Counted from the stretch's first letter, positions 1 through 6,051 are shown. The stretch is 6,051 nt of DNA from Deltaproteobacteria bacterium (GCA_029261905.1 JAJDAM010000510.1:1-6051); one strand, 5' to 3'. The notes: a model not told the origin generated them from the sequence alone. Numbers and translations: made by a program.

Positions 1-1
1 T

Positions 2-1438
2 GGCCTGCTCGTCGCTCCGGACGGGTTGCTGACGCTCAGTCTCGATTTCGACCACCAGCGGGTCCGCTTCGACGATCCGGTCTTCACCGAAGCAGAACTC
101 GGCTTCGCTCCGCCGCAGGCGATCCGGACCGTCGGCTTCACACCGGAGACCGATCGCTACACGGGTACGGTCCGGTTCAACAGCCGCATCGGAGAACGCG
201 CCGTCGTGGAGGGGGGCTTCCTGATCAGTGAGCTCCAGCAGGTGTCCACTTTCACTCCGGCCCAGCAGGCGGCGGGGTTCGACGAGAACGCGGTCCGATC
301 GTACGGCGCCAATTCGTCGCTCGATCTGCGATTGACGACGAACCTGTCATTGAATGGATTTTTCAAGTACGACCGTCGCGAGGCGCGCATCGACCGGAGC
401 ACGAATCTCTTCAACGCCGCCAACCAGATCTATCCGTCCGTGGACGACTGGGAGCGCTTTTTCGTCGGCGGGGAGCTCGATCTGTGCTGCTGGAGAAGCG
501 GTCGCGCTCGACTCGGAATCCGGTACGAAGACGTGTCACGCGACATCGAGTACGGGTCCGTCGGCAGTCTGCACGTGCTGCCGGAGAACGCGCTGGTCGA
601 CCGCGACACGCGGATCGTCACGCTGTACGGACGCATCGTCGCGCGACCCCTGCCGCGGCTGCGGGTCGACGCCGAACTCGGCTACCGCTGGGCGCCAGAA
701 ACCGGCTACGCGATGGATCTGGACAACAACCTGTACGGCGAACTGCGCACCTCGTATTCCGTACTCGCTTTCGAACGCCTGATCCTGCTCTCGGGCTACG
801 TGCGCGGAGGTACAGGCGAGAACCGCGACTTCACGATGGTGTCGGGGCAGGGCCTGGTACCGGCCGGCGTCCGGCTGCCGCGATCGTACGATCGTTCCCA
901 CCTCGTCACCGGAATCACCGCCAGCGTGTCGCCCATCGACCGGCTCAACCTGAGTGTCTCGGTCTTCCATTCGAAAGACGACCAGGTGACGAGCCTGGAC
1001 TTGTCGACCCTTCAGCGATACTTCCAGGAGTTCGTCCCCGTGACGTTCAGACGAGAGGGCCGGGCCCGCTTCGAGAACGAACAGACCAGCCTGGTGCTGG
1101 GCCTCCACGCACGCCTCACGCAGCGGACCGACGCCAGCCTGAGCTACTCCTTCACCCGCGTCGAGGCGGACTACCGGGACTCGAACGCGACGCTCCAGCT
1201 CGACCTGATCCGAAAGGCGCAAAAGATCCGGTCGGATGCTCACCAACTCGATTTCGAGTTGCGACACCGGATCGTAGACGGGCTAGAGGTGCTGGGCGGC
1301 TACCGGTACCAGCTCTACCACGACGGGAGTCCGGACCGTGTCAGCGTGGCGAGCGTGGTCGCGCCCTTCGATCCCTCGACCCACCAGCACAGCGTGACCG
1401 TGGGGGTCACGCTGACGAGCGAGTTCTTCGAGCGCTGA
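2..1438 (+). CDS. Outer-membrane beta-barrel protein, MtrB/PioB-like (5' partial)
   Basis: The frame is open to the left edge, so the TTG at 26 is not a convincing start; 478 residues of the C-terminal part are visible. They show alternating polar and hydrophobic stretches of about ten residues separated by charged turns, as in RLRVDAELGYRW, NLSVSVFHS and DASLSYSFTRVEADY. This is the pattern of an outer-membrane barrel, with very roughly 18-20 strands visible. There is no heme motif. MtrB/PioB barrels are about 700-800 residues long and sheath a periplasmic multiheme cytochrome, so a missing N-terminal third would fit. The assignment rests on barrel character plus the facing NapC/octaheme operon, whose last codon lies only three bases away. 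Oddities are a vicinal Cys-Cys pair (485-490) in the middle of the barrel and a C-terminus of FFER, not a final aromatic residue. It could instead be another large porin or receptor barrel. Barrel: confident; MtrB-like: moderate. Confidence 0.7.
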   Translation, partial: GLLVAPDGLLTLSLDFDHQRVRFDDPVFTEAELGFAPPQAIRTVGFTPETDRYTGTVRFNSRIGERAVVEGGFLISELQQVSTFTPAQQAAGFDENAVRSYGANSSLDLRLTTNLSLNGFFKYDRREARIDRSTNLFNAANQIYPSVDDWERFFVGGELDLCCWRSGRARLGIRYEDVSRDIEYGSVGSLHVLPENALVDRDTRIVTLYGRIVARPLPRLRVDAELGYRWAPETGYAMDLDNNLYGELRTSYSVLAFERLILLSGYVRGGTGENRDFTMVSGQGLVPAGVRLPRSYDRSHLVTGITASVSPIDRLNLSVSVFHSKDDQVTSLDLSTLQRYFQEFVPVTFRREGRARFENEQTSLVLGLHARLTQRTDASLSYSFTRVEADYRDSNATLQLDLIRKAQKIRSDAHQLDFELRHRIVDGLEVLGGYRYQLYHDGSPDRVSVASVVAPFDPSTHQHSVTVGVTLTSEFFER

Positions 1439-1441
1439 GCC

Positions 1442-2308
1442 TCAACCCTCCGGAGTCGGAGGGCTAGCAGTCCGCTCGGCGGTACCCGTCGACTCGCGGA
1501 GCATGCGCTGCATTTCTTCGTTCTGCAGCTTCAGCTGCAGCGGCTCGATCGGGTGCGACAGTGCCTTGTGGCAGCGGATGCACTCGGTTCCGCGCTCGGT
1601 GGCGACCTGGTGGAAGCGCCGCGCCTTCTCGGATTCTTTCGACAGGATCTCCGGTGTCTGCGGATGGCAATTGACGCAGCGTCCCGAGTTCAGGGGCCCG
1701 TGCGGGTTGTGGCAGCCCGCGCACGTGACCTGATGCTGGCCGTCCACGTCGATCTTCTTTCCGACCGCGTGGGTGTACGTTGCGGCCTTGGCGTCCTCGG
1801 CCAGCGTGGCGTGGCAACCGTCGACGCTGCAGCCACGGCTCAGCGTGGCCTCTGACGGCACGTTCTTCGCCAGATCGTGGATGCCATGGCACGTGCTGCA
1901 GACGATGTTCTCGAAGCCGTGGGCACTGGCACTCCAGTTCTCGCGGTCGCCGTTGCGATCGTTGCGATGGCACTCGAGGCACATCTGGTTCTGGGCCTTG
2001 GGTTGTGTCGTGGCCCCCTTGCCGAAATGCACGTTTTCGATCTGCATCGGGAACTGGCTGTGGATCTTGCTCGGACCGTGACAGCTCTCGCACGCCTTTT
2101 GTGCCAAGGGTGTCTTCGGATCTTCGCGCTTCGCGTGGAGCGTTTTCAAGATTCCCAATACCCGCTCGTTGCCGTGGCAATCGAGGCAGCCTTTCGTTCC
2201 CCCGTCCGCGTACTCGTCGGTCATTCCCGCGGTGCTCGGCGTGGCGCTCAGCGGCACCAGCGCGATCGCGCAGGCGAGCATCCCGGTCATCTGTCTGCGT
2301 GCGCTCAA
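1442..2308 (-). CDS. Exported octaheme c-type cytochrome, DmsE/MtrA-like
   Basis: This is a 288-residue periplasmic electron carrier. The TTG start at 2308 overlaps the upstream stop (TTGA), has AAGGGAG seven bases upstream, and gives a signal peptide a basic n-region (SARRQ). The ATG at 2290 has neither. Signal cleavage is likely after STA, near residue 27. Heme sites are C41LDCH, C73ESCH, C110LECH, C137STCH, C160SVDGCH (CX4CH), C196AGCH, C211VNCH and C243IRCH: seven CXXCH plus one CX4CH. Ten further histidines (58, 83, 94, 130, 144, 180, 192, 203, 233, 252) could supply second axial ligands. CESCHGP..H and CHNPHGP are DmsE/MtrA-type motifs, but that family usually has ten hemes. Residues 211-252 instead match the NapC-type end of the upstream gene. 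An octaheme count also recalls OmaB-type porin-cytochrome partners. A charged tail (253-288) carries no heme. It probably takes electrons from the NapC protein and passes them towards an outer-membrane partner. Confidence 0.9.
   Translation of the reverse strand: MSARRQMTGMLACAIALVPLSATPSTAGMTDEYADGGTKGCLDCHGNERVLGILKTLHAKREDPKTPLAQKACESCHGPSKIHSQFPMQIENVHFGKGATTQPKAQNQMCLECHRNDRNGDRENWSASAHGFENIVCSTCHGIHDLAKNVPSEATLSRGCSVDGCHATLAEDAKAATYTHAVGKKIDVDGQHQVTCAGCHNPHGPLNSGRCVNCHPQTPEILSKESEKARRFHQVATERGTECIRCHKALSHPIEPLQLKLQNEEMQRMLRESTGTAERTASPPTPEG
1446..1463. terminator. Hairpin at the convergent gene junction, possible two-way terminator
   Basis: CCCTCCG (1446-1452) and CGGAGGG (1457-1463) form a perfect 7-bp GC-rich stem with a 4-base loop. 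It sits just beyond the plus-strand barrel stop and inside the last codons (PPTPEG) of the minus-strand cytochrome gene. A perfect stem can act on transcripts from either side. Neither side carries a T-tract, so classical intrinsic termination is not shown. It may be a weak terminator or an RNA 3'-end stabiliser. Confidence 0.35.
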
Positions 2309-2937
2309 AAATCGACTCCCTTGATCGGATCGTCTTTCCGGATTCCCTTGGGCAGCTTGTGAGCCAGCCCCTTGTGGCAGCTGATGCAGGTCTTTCCGTT
2401 CTCGAGGGCCTCCGCGTGGTATTCCCGAGCCTTCTCGCTTTGCTGACTCAGGTCCCACGACGCCTCTTCGTGGCAGTTCCGACACTCCTGGGAGTCCCTC
2501 TGGGTCATGTAATCCCAGGTTCGGGTTGCCATCCACATGCGGTGTTCGTCGTACTTCTCGGGTGTATCGATTGTCCCGAGAATGTGGTGGTAGACCTCAC
2601 CGACGGCCCGGAGCTTGCGGGCCATCTTGGGTACGAACTCCTTCGGGACATGACAGTCGGGGCAACCGGCCACAACGCCCCCCTTGTTGGTGTGGTGCGA
2701 TGTGCCGACGAACTCCACGAGCGCGTTTTCCGAGAGCTCGTGGCACGAAACGCAGAACGCATCGGTGTTCGTCGCGTGCATGGTCCATTCGAAGCCGACC
2801 GTGGCCACCACGCCGGCAAACAGGCCGGCGAGTAACAGGAAACCGAGTGAGAAGCGACTGTTCGGCGCGATGAGGGTGCGCCACAGAGAACGGACGAGCG
2901 ACAGGCTTCTGGCCTCCTGTTGATCCTGGCGGATCAT
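2305..2937 (-). CDS. NapC/NirT-family tetraheme membrane cytochrome (quinol dehydrogenase)
   Basis: This 210-residue protein has the NapC/NirT/CymA plan. A short cytoplasmic N-terminus is followed by one membrane helix (about residues 29-49, FSLGFLLLAGLFAGVVATVGF region) that anchors a periplasmic domain. That domain has four heme sites: C62VSCH, C92PDCH, C152RNCH and C184ISCH. Family hallmarks include the stretch GTSHHTNKGG before heme 2, VPKEFVPKMARK after it, IDTPEKY, and the ending CISCHKGLAHKLP. H174 and H193 are likely axial ligands. Known members oxidise menaquinol or ubiquinol and feed periplasmic reductases or multiheme carriers. The ATG at 2937 is the first possible start, because an in-frame TGA lies three codons upstream; its ribosome site is weak. 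It leads the operon, and the octaheme cytochrome follows by a TTGA overlap and is its likely acceptor. No nap, nir, nrf or tor reductase gene is adjacent, so a CymA-like role is an inference. Confidence 0.95.
   Translation of the reverse strand: MIRQDQQEARSLSLVRSLWRTLIAPNSRFSLGFLLLAGLFAGVVATVGFEWTMHATNTDAFCVSCHELSENALVEFVGTSHHTNKGGVVAGCPDCHVPKEFVPKMARKLRAVGEVYHHILGTIDTPEKYDEHRMWMATRTWDYMTQRDSQECRNCHEEASWDLSQQSEKAREYHAEALENGKTCISCHKGLAHKLPKGIRKDDPIKGVDF
2316..2322 (-). promoter_or_regulatory. Ribosome binding site deciding the TTG start of the octaheme cytochrome
   Basis: AAGGGAG lies within the last codons of the NapC-type gene, seven bases before the TTG at 2308. The TTG shares two bases with the NapC stop codon (TTGA), which suggests translational coupling. 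No comparable purine run precedes the alternative ATG at 2290. Confidence 0.65.
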
Positions 2938-3073
2938 ACGACTTCAGAGCGGCTGCCAGTCTAGCCGACCCGCAATCGCAGGCCTAGCGAAGCTCGTCAG
3001 AAGCTGCCGTTGCGGTTGGTTGCGGCCGCGCGCGGGCAACATTGGGTTTAGGGGAGAGCGGTAGCCCGTGCGG

Positions 3074-3625
3074 CTAGAACGGTAGCGGCGTGATGTACAG
3101 GCCCCACAGCAGCAGCCAGAGCAGTACCGAAGCGACGCCGTAGGTCCCGATCGCGCGAAGCGTGGTGAAATCCAGTGCCTGTCGCACTGCGATGACCACG
3201 GCCACCGTGACCCACAGGCGCGCAGCGATGTCGATGCCGAGCCCGACCATTGGCGGTTGAACGAAGGCCAGCACGCGCAACAGCGACGGACCGAATGCGA
3301 AGCCTGTAGTTCGCAACACCTCGAGGAAGTCGGTTTCCGTTTCGGGGCCCTTGAAAAACGTTGCGCCCACCATGAACGAAAACGCCGAACCGCCGATCCA
3401 CAACACCAGCGGCTCGAGGATCAGCAGCGCGAGTTGGAACAGGCGTTGGTTGGCGGGTAGTTCTGCGACGCCGGTCTGTATCCAGTGCCCCGCGCCAATC
3501 GCGACGCAGGCCGCCACGATGACCACGGTCGCCTGGCCGATCGAACTGCGATCGGCCTCGACCTCTTCGTAGGTATCGGCATGGAGCAACGCAGCACGCC
3601 AGACACGCAGCGGGAATGAGGTCAC
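3074..3625 (-). CDS. Yip1-like integral membrane protein
   Basis: This 183-residue protein sits in the inner membrane with about five hydrophobic segments (roughly residues 31-48, 62-90, 104-122, 133-148 and 160-178). The polar N-terminus (FPLRVWRAALLHADTYEEVEADRSS), the mid segment with RTTGFAFGPSLLRVL and the later W-rich helices resemble bacterial Yip1-domain proteins. These have no well-established biochemical role in bacteria. There are no catalytic or metal-binding motifs. The GTG start at 3625 overlaps the stop of the upstream gene (GTGA) and has GGGAG six bases before it (3632-3636). The longer frame running upstream to 3958 is only the out-of-frame shadow of that gene. The tight coupling suggests it works with the exported protein encoded upstream. 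The family call is from overall pattern, so moderate; membrane protein is certain. Confidence 0.8.
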   Translation of the reverse strand: MTSFPLRVWRAALLHADTYEEVEADRSSIGQATVVIVAACVAIGAGHWIQTGVAELPANQRLFQLALLILEPLVLWIGGSAFSFMVGATFFKGPETETDFLEVLRTTGFAFGPSLLRVLAFVQPPMVGLGIDIAARLWVTVAVVIAVRQALDFTTLRAIGTYGVASVLLWLLLWGLYITPLPF

Positions 3626-4242
3626 GATCCACTCCCGATGGCGCGTTCGAGCAGCTTCTGCAGGGCTCCACGGATTCCGATTTCCCCCGATGCCGCCGCA
3701 TAGCCGCGCAGCAACGCTTCGGTGGCGCTGCACTCGGACGGTTGTCCATCGTCGTCGACGCAGTCGAGCGGCACGGCCGGGGCGCGATTCTGCAGGTCTC
3801 GCGCGGCATCGACCATTGCACTTTGAAACCGCGGGCTGTCGGCGCTGGCTTCGTATGCGCTCGACAGCAGCTGATTCAACCGATCCAAGCGGGCGACGAC
3901 CTCGGGGTCCTCGTCGGGTGCCGCCGCAGCCTGTTGGGCGATCCGGTAGTAGACCCAAGTGATCGAGTTGAGTGCCAGATAGGCCTTGTCGGATTCTGCG
4001 CCACTGGCGACATCGGCTTCGAGCACCTCGAGCTGTTCGTCGCTGACCGCACCGTCGTCGAGTGCCGCGAAGACGTCTTCATATTCTCTGCGCGCCGGGT
4101 CGAGGCACTGCCGCTTCTGGCCCGGCTCGGGCAGCGGGCAGTACGCCCCTGGGGCCACCTTATCGGCACCGGCCGCAGATGCCGCCAGCGGGCAGAATGC
4201 GGCCGTAGCCAGGGTCAACGCGTAGACCAGCAGTGTCCGCAT
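3622..4242 (-). CDS. Exported protein of unknown function, helical, four cysteines
   Basis: I do not recognise this 206-residue protein. The ATG at 4242 gives a clear signal peptide: one arginine, a hydrophobic core (LLVYALTLATAAFCPLA) and an ASA-A cleavage site near residue 23. C17 lies inside the signal and does not sit in a proper lipobox, because phenylalanine precedes it. The mature part has four cysteines in two pairs, C35/C46 near the front and C161/C171 near the back, so two disulfides are possible. Between them is an acidic, alanine-rich, largely helical stretch (about 52-155). The back pair encloses an acidic loop, CVDDDGQPSEC, which could bind a cation, but this is speculative. The frame extends upstream to 4431 without signs of being coding. 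No strong ribosome site is visible. It overlaps the Yip1-like gene by four bases, so the two probably act together. Confidence 0.8.
   Translation of the reverse strand: MRTLLVYALTLATAAFCPLAASAAGADKVAPGAYCPLPEPGQKRQCLDPARREYEDVFAALDDGAVSDEQLEVLEADVASGAESDKAYLALNSITWVYYRIAQQAAAAPDEDPEVVARLDRLNQLLSSAYEASADSPRFQSAMVDAARDLQNRAPAVPLDCVDDDGQPSECSATEALLRGYAAASGEIGIRGALQKLLERAIGSGS
3632..3636 (-). promoter_or_regulatory. Ribosome binding site for the GTG start of the Yip1-like gene
   Basis: GGGAG lies six bases upstream of the GTG at 3625, inside the end of the preceding gene. The GTG overlaps that gene's TGA as GTGA. Spacing and overlap fix this start over any upstream in-frame codon. Confidence 0.6.
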
Positions 4243-4510
4243 TTCAGTGGGAAAACCATTCCTATTGAAGGGAACCGATGTGATCAAAGGCTGGGGTGGC
4301 TCTCGTCGGTACCGCTTCCATCGGTCGGTCGCGGCACCGCGATACGGATGATCGGATCGCGCGCGGGTCAATTTCCTGGGCCATTTCCCAATCGAGGCCA
4401 CAGGGTAGACGGCGGCGCGACGTTGCGGCAAGTCTCAGCGGGTATCTGGGCGATCGGGTACCGATATGAGTCGACAGGAGCCCTGGCAATCGCTACCCCT
4501 GCTTGCGCGT

Positions 4511-4587
4511 CGGGCCGTGGCGCAGCTTGGTAGCGCGCTTGACTGGGGGTCAAGAGGTCGCGAGTTCGAATCTCGCCGGCCCGACCA
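4511..4587 (+). tRNA. tRNA-Pro, anticodon GGG
   Basis: The full cloverleaf can be drawn. The acceptor stem CGGGCCG (4511-4517) pairs perfectly with CGGCCCG (4577-4583). The D stem is GCGC/GCGC (4520-4523, 4533-4536). The anticodon stem CTTGA/TCAAG (4538-4542, 4550-4554) encloses loop CTGGGGG, with anticodon GGG at 4545-4547. The T arm is GCGAG-TTCGAAT-CTCGC (4560-4576). Discriminator A at 4584 is followed by an encoded CCA (4585-4587). It decodes CCC and CCU proline codons. It is on the opposite strand to its neighbours, with no integrase gene or duplicated 3' end nearby in this window. No convincing promoter or T-tract terminator is visible. Confidence 0.97.
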
Positions 4588-4606
4588 TCGCCTCGTTTCC
4601 CCCAGC

Positions 4607-6051
4607 TCAGTTCCCGGATGATTCGGAACCCTGCGGTTGCGTCGATACGAGCTCGAACGCTGTCATGAAGGGGCTCGACAGCAGCTTGACCAGCGGGAAA
4701 TCGGGTTCGTGGCGGGCGGATTCGATCCGCGCGAGCGCGCTCGCGCCGCTCTTCATGTGCGGCAGATGATGGACGATCACCGTGGTGAATCCGTTCTCGA
4801 TCAATGCTGCTGCTGCCGCCGGGTCGGGTAGGCGCGCGCCGAGTGCGTCGATCTCGAGCGACTGGGCGGGGTAGAACGATTTCGTTCCGCAAGCCGATGT
4901 CGGGCGGTGGTGATAGGCGCTGAGCATCAGCGAGTTGGCCTCGCGCATTTGTTCCTGGCGGCTCATCGGCGTCTCGAGGATGGGGCCGGTATTTCCCATC
5001 GCTTCGAGTTGCTCGAAGAAGCGGGTCTCATCGAGAGCGGGTCGAGCCATGTAGGGGCGAAAGGTGACCTGTGGATCGAATGGCACGATGTCCGGTCTCA
5101 ATGTGTAAGCGATTGCCAGAGCAACCAGTGCGACCGCTGCCCAACGCCGGTGGGCGTCCGGCACCCGGTGAAGTGCCGCGCCGAATCCCAGCCCGCACAG
5201 CACGATCGCGACCAGGAATGCGACCGACAGCAGGGACGCGACGATTCGGATCGTTCCCAGTCCGGGCAGCACGCCGGCGAGGGCCATGTACAGGTTCGGA
5301 AGCCCGAGGTTGTCTCCCGTCGCGAGCCAGACGACTAACAGGCCGCCCACCAGCAATGCGGCGCGCGGATCGCCGATCGATCTGGATCGCGACGGTGGGA
5401 GTGCCGCGGCGGCCAATCCCACCGTCGCAAACCAGCCGGGGAAGTAGCGGCCGCCGGGCATCAGCGCGGTCCAATCGGCGAACGAACGTTTCCAGAGGCC
5501 GGGCTGGAGCAAGCGGGTGTTTTCGCCGATCTCGAGATACGGGCCGATCACGAACGCTGCTGCTCCGGCCACTGCGGTAGCGACCAGCGCGATCTGCCAC
5601 GGACGGATCATCGAAAGTCCGTAGCGAACGCACAGCCAGCCGAGCATCGGGATGGCCAATACGGTCGCGCTGACGAGTGGGTAAAAACTCGCGGAGATCT
5701 GCATCGCGCAGCTGGCTGCCAGGCCGAGCGCGTCGCGCAATCGACCGGCCGCGAACCACTCGCGCGCGAAGTACAACCCGAATACCGTCCACGCAGTGTC
5801 TTGAATGTTCGGGTGCAGCGTGTCTCCGAGCTTTGCGTACGAAAACGCGTACAACAATCCGGCGGCGATTCCGGCGGCGGGCTCGCCCGTCCAGCGCGCA
5901 ACGAGCAGAAACATCGCCAACGCCGCGGCGAACGTGGCCACGACCAGCGCCACGTTGTAGGACGCGATCGGATCCGACGTCACCGCGTAGGCGGGGACGG
6001 CCAGCACGCTGAGGGCGAGAACCGGATTTCCGAGTGCCATCGAGTACGGGG
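4607..6051 (-). CDS. Polytopic membrane protein, GT39-like glycosyltransferase candidate (5' partial)
   Basis: The frame stays open to the right edge (Pro-Tyr-Ser precede the ATG at 6040). That ATG falls in the middle of a region which in such proteins follows an N-terminal extracytoplasmic loop, so the true start is likely outside the window; 480 residues are visible. About ten hydrophobic helices fill the first 330 residues. A hydrophilic C-terminal domain of about 150 residues follows, probably periplasmic. Fragments such as SDPIASYNVALVVATFAAAL, a single-helix ARWTGEPAAGIAAGLLYAFSYAKLGD and HPNIQDTAW resemble polyisoprenyl-phosphate-sugar-dependent membrane glycosyltransferases (GT39/PMT-like, GT-C fold). 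The catalytic acidic residues of that fold are normally in the first loop, which is missing here, so activity cannot be judged. The stop is 19 bases from the tRNA end. No functional link to the cytochromes is evident. Confidence 0.75.
   Translation of the reverse strand, partial: PYSMALGNPVLALSVLAVPAYAVTSDPIASYNVALVVATFAAALAMFLLVARWTGEPAAGIAAGLLYAFSYAKLGDTLHPNIQDTAWTVFGLYFAREWFAAGRLRDALGLAASCAMQISASFYPLVSATVLAIPMLGWLCVRYGLSMIRPWQIALVATAVAGAAAFVIGPYLEIGENTRLLQPGLWKRSFADWTALMPGGRYFPGWFATVGLAAAALPPSRSRSIGDPRAALLVGGLLVVWLATGDNLGLPNLYMALAGVLPGLGTIRIVASLLSVAFLVAIVLCGLGFGAALHRVPDAHRRWAAVALVALAIAYTLRPDIVPFDPQVTFRPYMARPALDETRFFEQLEAMGNTGPILETPMSRQEQMREANSLMLSAYHHRPTSACGTKSFYPAQSLEIDALGARLPDPAAAAALIENGFTTVIVHHLPHMKSGASALARIESARHEPDFPLVKLLSSPFMTAFELVSTQPQGSESSGN

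Noticed and set aside
484..1467. Long arginine-rich plus-strand frame and a 243-codon minus-strand frame (536-1267) within the barrel gene
   Set aside because: Both are typical high-GC shadow frames with biased Arg/Pro composition; only the barrel frame shows structured sequence.
2309..2536. N-terminal extension of the octaheme cytochrome to an ATG at 2536
   Set aside because: The extension overlaps the NapC coding region in another frame, looks like shadow sequence, and would bury the signal peptide internally.
1780..2835. Plus-strand 351-codon frame opposite the cytochrome operon
   Set aside because: The two cytochrome genes on the other strand have many unmistakable heme motifs; this frame is Arg/Ser-rich shadow sequence.
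3062..3076. TAGCC-GCACG-GGCTA type hairpin at the Yip1-like gene stop as a terminator
   Set aside because: The stem has only five pairs and no T-tract follows; too weak to claim.
4259..4287. Possible promoter for the exported protein gene: TTGATC, 17-base spacer, TAGGAA on the minus strand
   Set aside because: The -10 box matches only three of six consensus bases and the implied leader is about ten bases; not enough to call.
4471..4499. Possible promoter for the tRNA: TCGACA with a 17-base spacer
   Set aside because: The matching -10 position reads TACCCC, which is not a credible box; the promoter cannot be placed.
4511..4587. tRNA as an integration site for a mobile element
   Set aside because: No integrase, no repeated tRNA 3' end and no composition shift are visible in the flanks within this window.
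4368..4892. Minus-strand open frame of 174 codons across the tRNA, with the string GEIRTRDLLTPSQARYQ
   Set aside because: This string is the antisense translation of the tRNA-Pro gene, a familiar spurious protein call. The rest overlaps the end of the membrane protein gene out of frame.

Overview
The window is high-GC bacterial DNA from a Gram-negative organism. It encodes an outer-membrane beta-barrel, exported multiheme c-type cytochromes and Sec signal peptides, and its Shine-Dalgarno sites are GGGAG. The overall look (porin plus multiheme cytochromes, Yip1-like protein, GT39-like membrane protein) would fit a Myxococcota, Desulfobacterota or Binatota-type genome. That placement is only an impression; no gene here fixes the taxon.

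Layout. 2-1438 (+) is the C-terminal part of a large outer-membrane beta-barrel whose start lies left of the window. Three bases further on, facing it, ends a two-gene minus-strand operon: a tetraheme NapC/NirT-type quinol dehydrogenase (2937 to 2305), then an exported octaheme cytochrome (2308 to 1442) that starts at a TTG overlapping the NapC stop. After a 136-base spacer comes a second minus-strand pair: an exported protein of unknown function (4242 to 3622) coupled by a GTGA overlap to a Yip1-like integral membrane protein (3625 to 3074). A tRNA-Pro(GGG) lies on the plus strand at 4511-4587. The right end is filled by a minus-strand polytopic membrane protein resembling GT39-type glycosyltransferases (4607 to the edge, start outside).

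How the genes may work together. NapC/CymA-type protein, periplasmic multiheme cytochrome and outer-membrane barrel are the three parts of a trans-envelope electron conduit (Mtr/Pio/Pcc type). Electrons would pass from menaquinol through the NapC protein to the octaheme cytochrome, and then through a barrel to an acceptor outside the cell. No outer-surface cytochrome or terminal reductase is in the window. The most notable feature is the octaheme protein itself. Its front part looks like the DmsE/MtrA family, one heme site is CX4CH, and its last two heme sites align without gaps, at 22 of 42 residues, with the last two heme sites of the neighbouring NapC protein.
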